In this document: positions 56,401-64,000 of the stretch, piece after piece
Layout of the letters: the number at the start of each line of letters is the position of its first letter
Numbering within the stretch: position 1 is the stretch's first letter
NCBI RefSeq assembly: GCF_000512585.2
Contig: NC_089246.1
Span: forward strand, 1,054,001 to 1,118,000
Reading direction: 5' to 3'
DNA from: Kwoniella bestiolae CBS 10118
Lineage: Eukaryota > Basidiomycota > Tremellomycetes > Tremellales > Cryptococcaceae
Length of the DNA stretch: 64,000 bases
Made by a program: the position numbers and the translations under genes
The notes under the pieces: model-generated
Databases searched by the model: none
What the model was told of the DNA's origin: nothing
The model's input: the letters and a program-made list of their open reading frames with translations, nothing else

Positions 56401-59400
56401 TCTTTTGGATTAGCATCTGCTTGTTGGGACCCGCCGGCGTAGATTCGATGTGCTGCTTGGCGCTGTGTATCATTTCGATCTCTCGGATGAGGTGTAGTTG
56501 TAAAAGAGATTCGTAGGCATGGCCATATTGTTTAGCAGTGATGTTGACGCCTGAAGCCTCCCTTGCGTTCAATAAGACCGAAGTCAAGTCGCGATGTTCG
56601 TGAAGCGCCAAGAGTGTCTGTCCGATGGCAGGTCCAGAGGCCCCTATTTGTTTGACAGTAGCCCAATCTCCGATGATCCAGGCAGCTTCGGCCTCAAATG
56701 ATGCAAGATCTGTCGACCAATTCGGATGTCGACTAAGCACACCTCTGATGTGTGTTCTCAGAGTATCTGCTTGTCAGCGCATGATTTATTTCCATTTAAC
56801 TCACCATAATGACCCAAATTCCTCAAACATTTCAACAAACCCACATGATATGACACATTGTCGGGTGACTGTTGCAAGCGTACTTCCCAGCAACTTTGAG
56901 CCGAAGTCCATCTACCGGTACTTTCATGTTCACGGATCTGATGTTCCAAAGAAGGTGAAATGACGAAAGCTGAAACACCTTCCATCCCATCGGGCTCGTC
57001 AAGTTCGGAGTAGATTTGATGTAACCGCTCGAAGTAGGTCTGAAGGTCGGCATTGTCTCTTTTGTCGTTTTGTAGTTGAACAGTTCTTTCTTCGAAACTT
57101 CTTAGAGCTCGAGCATACGCTTTGCTCTGCAGAGCAGCATTGGCCATGAGTTCTGTGTCTATGTCAGACAAGACTTCTTCGATGACTTTGGTCTGCGAGG
57201 GTCTCTCAGATTTGCCTAGACGGTAAAGTCTCAGCCATTTACTAAGATGATCCATTAGGTCGAAAACTACTTGAGCACTAAGCGTTCGTTTATCCGCGGG
57301 ACCGGTAGGATTGACTTGTTCATGCAAAACAGCATTGATCTCTGATGATATTTCGATCCGATAATTGGGAAGACCTGAGAGGAGCACATTGAGAACCAGA
57401 TGCGGGAGGATGTGATGAGCTACGGTAACATCTTGATTCTTCAGAACACCACGGAAAGCACCGAATATAATCTTGCTATCTCGAGTGGATGGTCCATCAC
57501 CGGCCATTGACATGACTTTGCCGATGAGATCGGTCGTCCAGGTTTGTAACCATTCTCGGTAAGTCGGCGCAACGGCATAAATAGGATGTGTATAGCTCTT
57601 GATGGGTCCATCCGATATCGAGAATCGTGATTCGAGTAACGGCGTCAAAGTCTCGAGCTGGTCCTTCGGGATGCTTTCCCATCTGTCTCGAGTTCTTGGA
57701 CCGACTTTTTCACCTGAATGAAGGATTTTAGGGCTGAAGCCGCAGAATTTGAGCAACTCCTGGATGGCATAAGCGAGGTGTGTTTGGTGCTTGGTATCAT
57801 TGGTCGCCCGGAAGGCATCGACAAGGAGGTCACGGATAAGGTGTAAAGCGAAATCTTTCGATTCTTCGTTCTCCGTAAAGTTAGCGGCGATGGTCATGGT
57901 CCCACTGTCCGCGACAAGACCCAATCGATCGGGATCAAGGGCGCCTATCATACCCATGCATTCGTAACTTAAAGCTCGTAATTCTTGACAATCTCCATCT
58001 CGAGTCGCGGTTGCAAGAAGGCTGGTCATGAGACGAGACATGACAGGGTCGAAGGCGTCACCGCGGACAAGAGTCTCGACTTCCTCTTGACGAGATATCA
58101 AGAGGGACCTGAGCTCACGCGTGGATGCTGTGGCAATAGCAACATTCTTACTATCTGTTCTATCTAGCACTTTTGATATGTGTTCTTGGATCTTGGCTTT
58201 GCGACGTCGAGCTGTAAGACGAGCTGCAGCATCTTTCAATTCGGCTATATCATCCAAGCCGACTACTTCGTCCACATATTGACTAAGTTCTTTGACGTTA
58301 TCGGCGATACCATTGATGATTTTCCTGGCGATTTCTCTTTCTTGAGGGTTGAAAGTATACCAATTGGCAACGAGGGCTCCGGTGGTACGTCCAACAAATG
58401 GCCCAACGTCAGAGAATCGTAAAGTGGAGATGAAAAGTTCCCAAGCTTTGAGGGTCTCCTCCCTTAGCTCGGCAACACCTAAGGTACTTTGCAAACTTGC
58501 CATGATCTGTTCATCATCAGCTCATGACAGACCTTCCCGGAGACTCACCTGCGGAGAGAATCCAGCCATTGAATCGCCGACCAATCTGATGAGAGATCCA
58601 AAACTCCGTATTATCTTGCGCTTATGATCCACCGTTTTCTTCCCTTGGACATCATGAAGCATGTCATTGAGCTGTGATATTACACCAAGCATCAAAGGTT
58701 TCAGGAAAGCTCCGATATCTTCACTTCCGGCCTGCTGTTTGGTGGCTCTAGTCAGGGCAGCTTCGGCATTCTTCCTAACACTCCTAGTCTGATCTCCAAG
58801 CTCCACAATCAACATGACAACCAGATCGACTATGCAAGCGGTCATCAAGGAAGAAACAGAGATATTGGGTTGAGCTCGTGGATTCGTGCTCGTCATGTTT
58901 TGCAATAGTCCAACGAGAAAGCTGAGAGCGGCGTCGGTCTGGCGAGGAAGAAGGAAAGCTTGTGCCAGTATATGTGAGATGTTGTCCATAAGCATCACAC
59001 CGAGCCTTTGCTGGACGATGTTTGCCACCTCTTTGAGCGCTTTATCATTCCGCGAAAGAACCAAGGCTGGTACTGTATGAACAAGCGTGGTTTCCAGAAA
59101 GTTCTTCCTTGTCATGCCGATGAACTGCATCATATCATACAGCATATCGCCCGACCGTGTGGTTTCTTCAGCTAGGATGATGCTGATTGGTTTGATGAAG
59201 GGTGAGATAAGGGTGTAGGGGGTCTTGCGATGATATTTAGAAAGACCGAGTAGCTGACAGTGGTCAGCATGGCTTCGAGTTGATGACAACTTACTTCTGT
59301 ATAAGCCAGACTCCTTAGTGGACCGCTCTTCGATCCGACCTGTCCAATTAACAGCTTCAGAATGGCGCAAAGGTGGTCGCCATCAGAGTGACGACCCAGA

Positions 59401-61131
59401 TCGGCCAGCAGTGATACTGAGGTCTCGCGTACCACCAGTGATGAGTTGAGAATTCTAGCTACACGCTCTATGTATTGGAGGCGATTTCGGGTGCCGATTT
59501 GCTGATCGGGATGCTCGGATTGGGCTGCATAGAGCAGCGAAAAGATTCGACTAAAAGAGTCAGCCTGAATTCAAGCGAGTGACACTCACCCAGATAGAAT
59601 CCGGATTGGACGCTCGGGAGAGGTGAGTCCCTTGAAGACTTTTTCAAGTATTGCTTGGCGACTGCTCGGTTGCATACCTGATGCTATGGTCCGAGGAGAC
59701 ATATGTTCGACAAAAAGAGCCAGAGAGCGGAAGGAGGACAGGTTGTGTTTGCTCATCTTAAGCCATAGATCGAAGCAGGTGTCGGGGAGAGGATGAGAGA
59801 TTGGAGCAGTATGGTCGAAACATCCTGCTAACCCACAAGGCAATCGAGAGGCAACCTCGTTCAAGCGATGTAGATCACTAAGGCATCAGCTCGAGTCCAA
59901 GCTGGATTGCACTTACTCTCTCTCCAATAGCGATGTTAAGACATCATCTCGCGGATGGAAGTCGGTTATAGCTTCCCTAACCATTTCCGCGGCCCTCTCC
60001 TCGTCGTCGGATCTTTTCCTCTTCTTCGAGGGAGTCGGGTTGGTGAGTTGAAGTACTTTATCTAATCGTTCAGCTTTCTTACTATCCTTTTGCGCGACCT
60101 CCTTCCATTGTTCCGACAACACAGGTGGTATCACGTCCCGGATCGTGCTGGCGGTCATATTCGGGGATATCTGGGAGACTAGGAAGCATATCTTTGCAAA
60201 ATCCACCTCATCTTGAGGGTCCAAATCGTTACAGTGAAGATAGATGGACCACCATACCTCGAGCCGAAGCTCAGGATCTGCATTAGATAAGCTTTGGTAG
60301 AATTCATCGATATTTCTTCGCCATGATTTGTCGGTGAGATTGGGCAAAGACGAGATGAAGAGGCAGCCTTTGATCAAGCCAAAAGGTCGGGATAATGTAC
60401 AAGACACCTTGATAGCTTGTACATATCTGCTTTGTAATGGAGTCGTCTTGACAAGGCGACTGGTTTGAGAAAAAAGAGATGAGGCGTTCGACAGTAAGGC
60501 ATCGGAGAATGAGAGGCGTACTTGCAAGACAGCGGAGAGCAGGAATATGAGGGTGATGGGGGTCTGAGGAAGATCTGGGTTGTTGAATAATACTGCTTTT
60601 CTCCCAGCGAGGGTGTCTGATTATTAGCTACCGTCATTGAAGAATAAACTCACCTTGGCAGAAAGCGTTCATGTGTCCTATTACTGCACCTAACCTCCTA
60701 GATCCTTTTGCCCAGCTCACGTCTTCTTCGGAAAGATTTCTACCTATAGCTTCTAAAGCACAGACCATTGAATGCAGGAGATCATCGTAGAGCGCGTCTT
60801 CGGTAAGTTGCGCTGCAGCTTGTACCAAGTTGGGTAGTAGCCAATGATAGAAAGGTGTGGTGTCTTGGGCGTTTGTAGTGTAAAGTAAACCTGGATGGAG
60901 TTTAGTCTGACGTTGGAGGATGGTCAAGGTGTATCCGGCCTGTTGGAGATTAGGGGGCGTATTTCGAGTGATTGGCTTGAGGATGCAGTTTTGCAACAGG
61001 ACTTGCACTAGCTTTCTATATTTGGAGGGGTCTGCATCTTGACCAGAGGGAGTGAGACCTTCCTTGATCAAGTTTTCCAGTAGCTGTTGACCAGTAGCTG
61101 AGCCCAGATCACCTATGTCGTCTGGGGTCAT
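53500..61131 (-). CDS. MEC1: ATR/Mec1 checkpoint kinase
   Basis: PI3K-related kinase of the DNA replication and damage checkpoint. It is about 2,300 residues, mostly HEAT repeats from 61131. The FAT region spans about 57-55.5 kb. The kinase domain reads FDDRVDIMPSLQKPKKISFI, NKYPFLCKPHDDLRKDARLM, YVLGLGDRHGENILFD (catalytic loop) and HVDLNCLFDKGKTFEIPERV (metal-binding DLN). The activation segment leads to VPFRLTHNMVDALG. The FATC end is NLSAMYIGWAPWL, whose last exon joins over an intron at 53527-53618 or so. DLRKDARLM is characteristic of ATR rather than TOR or ATM. The frame is open upstream of ATG 61131 with no further ATG, so an extra upstream exon is possible. Convergent with RPL6 by 71 bp. 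Confidence 0.93.
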
Positions 61132-61565
61132 GTTGATGAGCACTATGAGCCCTTGGAGGGCGAGGGGAGAGAGACGGAGGGTGTGGGATGGGTTAGGAGA
61201 GGGATTGAGCTGTGAATTGAACGTATATGTTTGTGTATGATAATGATAGTAAGGAAGATGTACACTGTAAGGTAGTAAGTAGTTGACTGTATGTTTTCAT
61301 TATTATTTCAATCCTCGAGTGAGTTGATGTTGCAGAGTGGAGGCATACGGTAAGATGGACGCGTACTTATATATGATGGTTCACGTGGGTTTGATCCCGT
61401 TCTTGGCCCTACTCTACCGTACTAGTAACATTTAAATGTGGAATATGTTATGGAATCTCATCTCTGATCTTCGCGTTTACAACAGTATACTTGTTCACCC
61501 TTATCCCCTTATCCCTCCATCATCATCACCTTGCTCATTCCCCTCACTCTCGTCCGCTTTCAGTC
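61132..61565. promoter_or_regulatory. divergent ATR-PAF1 promoter
   Basis: About 430 bp with a CACGTG at 61383-61388. The proximal part next to 61132 is open in the ATR frame. C/T-rich leader precedes PAF1. Confidence 0.5.
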
Positions 61566-63254
61566 ATGTCCAAGAAATCAGATCTCCTGGTGAGGGTCAG
61601 GTATCTCAATCCTGTACCTAATCCTCCCTTCCCTCCTAAATTGTTAAATGTATCAACCGATATCAATCGTCTGGGAGAACCAAGCTACCTCAATCATCTG
61701 GCTGCAAGTACCCAGCTGCCGATGTTGGTAGATTCAGAAATGGGTATGCCGCTGGATCTCAGTACGTATGAAGGGATATGGGACGGCCAGGATCAATGTG
61801 AGATCTCTCAACGCAATGCAATGAAATGATATCAAAGCTAACAAGGGTGCAACAGCTCTAAATCCTACACCCGACGCTGGAAGAGTGCATCATCCGATAG
61901 ACGTAGCGCTGCTCGCTCCCTTCAACCCGCCTGCAGAAGTCAATGGAGACGTGAAGCCAGCTGTAACGACGGAAGTGTCATGGATGAGGAATAACAACTA
62001 CTTGACCAGGAAAAATAATGCCCGACGTAAAGAAGCTGCAGAGGCAAAGTAGGTCGACTTGACTTGCTCGAAAGTAAGGCAAATACCTTTGCTGACGGTA
62101 TTCTACAGAGCCGAGGAAGTAGTCGATGCATCCGAAGCCGCACAAATAATGGCTATCGAGAAGACCTTCCACGATCTTTACGACCAGGATCCAAAGGAAA
62201 TCAAGCATCCAGATAAGAAGAAGAAGGGATTAACGGTGGTCGAGGTGAGTTTTCATAGCGACTGACCTAAGCTGACGGACTCCAGAGCTACGATATTCTG
62301 CCCGATATGCACAGCTGGGAGAACTCCTATGCTCTCGTTAGATTCCCTGAACGGCCTTCAGCAGCGACAGTCATTGTCAGTCGATTCGTTTCTTTAACCA
62401 GGAAAGGGAAAGAGACTCGAGCTGATCAAAACCTATGCTCGTGCTATCAGAACCCCGCCGCCACCGCATCATCACCTCGTCTAGCCAAAGCCATCCTAAG
62501 ACCGATAAGAGAGGATGAAGATCAGCAGATGATCGAGTTTTATTTACCGAAAGAGGAGGATCTCACGAATTTGGAGGATGCTTATGAAAGAGCGATTCCC
62601 ACCGAGGAAGTGGAAAATGTCTACGCCGTCTCGCAAGAGGATCCCAACGATCCTGCATTAGCTGCGATATTCCCGGTGAGTAAATTGGCCATGTTTAGGA
62701 GCACACCTGACAACCCTATAGCACGCACACTACGACCGTATCCGGATGTACGAGGTCCTCTCGGCTGCACCGCCCACAAAGGAGCTGTTGATTTCATTCC
62801 AGGAGGACGAAGAAGATCAAGGGAAAGATGAGGAAAGTGATAGCGAAGAACCACCGAAGAAGAGGAGAAAAGGTGTTTATTATCACGAGATCAACTTCAG
62901 AACTCTGTTGCGAAAGACGAGAGCGAAGGTGAGTACTTTTAATTGGATATGTATGGCCACTCCCACTGACGTGTCCTGTAGCGACGAGAGGAAGTTGCGG
63001 TCTCGGCAGATTTGTGGGACAAGGCTGTTGTTGGGTATCGACAACCTGCGGAGAGTGATCGAAAACAACGGGAAATGGAACACGCTCAAGTGTCGGATCC
63101 AACTTGGGCCAACGAGGAACTGAGGAAGCTGAGGGGTGGGGATAACATGGCTGAGCTGCAGGGAGAAGCGATACAGGATGAAGATGTGGAGTTGGATGAG
63201 GAGGCCCAGAAGTTGGAAGCAGCTGTGCATGAGGAGGACGCAGATGAGGATTGA
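61566..63254 (+). CDS. PAF1: Paf1 complex subunit Paf1
   Basis: Scaffold of the RNA polymerase II-associated Paf1 elongation complex. It has about 450 residues over six or so exons. MSKKSDLLVRVRYLNPVPNP matches the Paf1 start, with PFPPKLLNVSTDINRLGEPS and SEMGMPLDLSTYEGIWDGQD following. VSWMRNNNYLTRKNNARRKE and AIEKTFHDLYDQDPKEIKHP then AVVESYDILPDMHSWENSYA-like continue. Toward the C-terminus come VSQEDPNDPALAAIFP, the EDEEDQGKDEESDSEEPPKK acidic-basic stretch and LLRKTRAK. The acidic Glu/Asp-rich end, GDNMAELQGEAIQDEDVELD, is typical. TGA at 63252-63254. Confidence 0.9.
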
Positions 63255-63367
63255 TTGGTCATCTAGCTATTTTGTATTTTGTACATGTATCTTGAAATGG
63301 ATGATGATCCATACCGCTATATGAGATAAAATGCATACAACCATGATGTGATATAATCAACAATGCT

Positions 63368-64000
63368 CTATTCATCTCCCAGAAGCTCTCTTATCCTCTG
63401 TACGATATCCAGATAAGCTATCGTCGCAGGACTATCAGGGTACTCGTCCAAAAAGCTGATCCCCTGATCGCATGTCATTCCGATCCTAGGATCGAGCGGT
63501 ACTTTGCCCAACAATTCTATTCCTAGTTCCTTGCCCATAGCCTCTGCTCCGCCGGTCGTAGGAGCGAATATCTGATTCTCATTCTTACATTTAGGGCAAA
63601 CGAACCCAGACATGTTTTCCACCAGTCCCAAGATGGGTATTCCGACTTTGCGACAGAAGTCTATCTCCTTTCTGACATCCTGTAAAGCTACTTCCTGCGG
63701 CGTAGTGACCAATACAGCTCCGTCTATACCCGTTTCTTTGAGATACTGGACGATCGAGAGATGTTCATCCGACGTTCCAGGTGGGGTATCCACGACCATA
63801 TAATCTAGATCTCCCCATTCGACATCCTTCAGGAACTGCTTTATCAGCCCGTTCTTCTTGGGCCCTCGCCATATGACAGCGTCAGAGTTGGAAGGCAGTA
63901 AAAATCCGATAGACATGACAGCGAGGTTATCGAGGGCGTAAGCTGGGGACCAGCCTGAAGAAGAGGTATGGATGGTGGAGGATGATAAGCCCATTAAGAG
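63368..64000 (-). CDS. NBP35: cytosolic Fe-S cluster scaffold Nbp35, 5' end off the window
   Basis: MRP/NBP35-type P-loop NTPase that assembles [4Fe-4S] clusters for cytosolic and nuclear proteins. The visible C-terminal part contains HTSSSGWSPAYALDNLAVMS, GFLLPSNSDAVIWRGPKKNG, WGDLDYMVVDTPPGTSDEHL and TTPQEVALQDVRKEIDFCRK. It continues with ENMSGFVCPKCKNENQIFAP (CxxC of the shared cluster) and VPLDPRIGMTCDQGISF. VIWRGPKKNG and the SSSGWSP lead-in favour Nbp35 over Cfd1. The N-terminal cluster-binding segment and P-loop lie to the right, outside the window. Convergent with PAF1 (113 bp). Confidence 0.92.
   Translation of the reverse strand, partial: LLMGLSSSTIHTSSSGWSPAYALDNLAVMSIGFLLPSNSDAVIWRGPKKNGLIKQFLKDVEWGDLDYMVVDTPPGTSDEHLSIVQYLKETGIDGAVLVTTPQEVALQDVRKEIDFCRKVGIPILGLVENMSGFVCPKCKNENQIFAPTTGGAEAMGKELGIELLGKVPLDPRIGMTCDQGISFLDEYPDSPATIAYLDIVQRIRELLGDE

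Overview
The window is nuclear DNA from an intron-rich basidiomycete yeast. The best fit is the Tremellales (Cryptococcus/Kwoniella lineage). Nearly every gene is broken by introns of about 45-65 bases, with GTRNGT donors, CTGAC/CTAAC/CTAAT branch sites and pyrimidine-AG acceptors. Gene density is high (about 24 protein genes in 64 kb). UDP-xylose synthase, the capsule and cell-wall precursor enzyme of this group, is present. All multi-exon models here were joined by eye from splice motifs plus family alignment from memory. No tRNA, rRNA or CRISPR was found.

Left part (1-20 kb): a partial Vps9 (Rab5 GEF), UXS1, the AP-1 mu adaptin APM1 and the Rho GDP-dissociation inhibitor RDI1 all lie on the minus strand. 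RHO1 is divergent from RDI1. A YTH-domain m6A reader, the EF1A methyltransferase EFM7 (minus), a polytopic membrane RING E3 resembling Asi1/Asi3, and a nitronate monooxygenase follow.

Middle (20-34.5 kb): one unresolved locus has coding-like reading frames on both strands. After it come a sterol 3-beta-glucosyltransferase (ATG26/UGT51 type), a RhoGAP protein, the mRNA export factor YRA1/ALY with an unusually long intron, VTC1 (polyphosphate synthesis) divergent from ARF1, and a Ser/Pro-rich protein of unknown function.

Accessory island (34.5-38.6 kb): this is the only gene-poor stretch and holds Ty1/copia debris. There is an LTR followed by a copia-type primer-binding site matching the anticodon arm of initiator tRNA-Met. 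There is also a truncated gag-protease fragment with a 19-bp frameshifting duplication, and a solo LTR of the same family in opposite orientation flanked by a perfect 5-bp target-site duplication (GAGTG).

Right part (38.6-64 kb): VID27, proteasome ATPase RPT2, the ERAD E2 UBC7, the endocytic actin adaptor SLA2, PP2A-like phosphatase PPG1, a family-16-type methyltransferase, ribosomal protein L6, the checkpoint kinase ATR/MEC1, PAF1, and a partial NBP35. Most neighbours are arranged as divergent pairs with 300-750 bp shared promoters or convergent pairs with very short gaps (7-125 bp).

Functional themes are Rho1 signalling (RHO1, RDI1, a RhoGAP), membrane traffic (VPS9, APM1, ARF1, SLA2, VID27) and ubiquitin-proteasome/ERAD (RPT2, UBC7, Asi-like E3). 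They are housekeeping functions, not one pathway. I saw no clear undescribed multi-gene system. The most notable items are the RHO1-RDI1 divergent pair, the opposed LTR island, the YRA1 long intron, and the antisense-overlapping locus at 20.5-21.7 kb.
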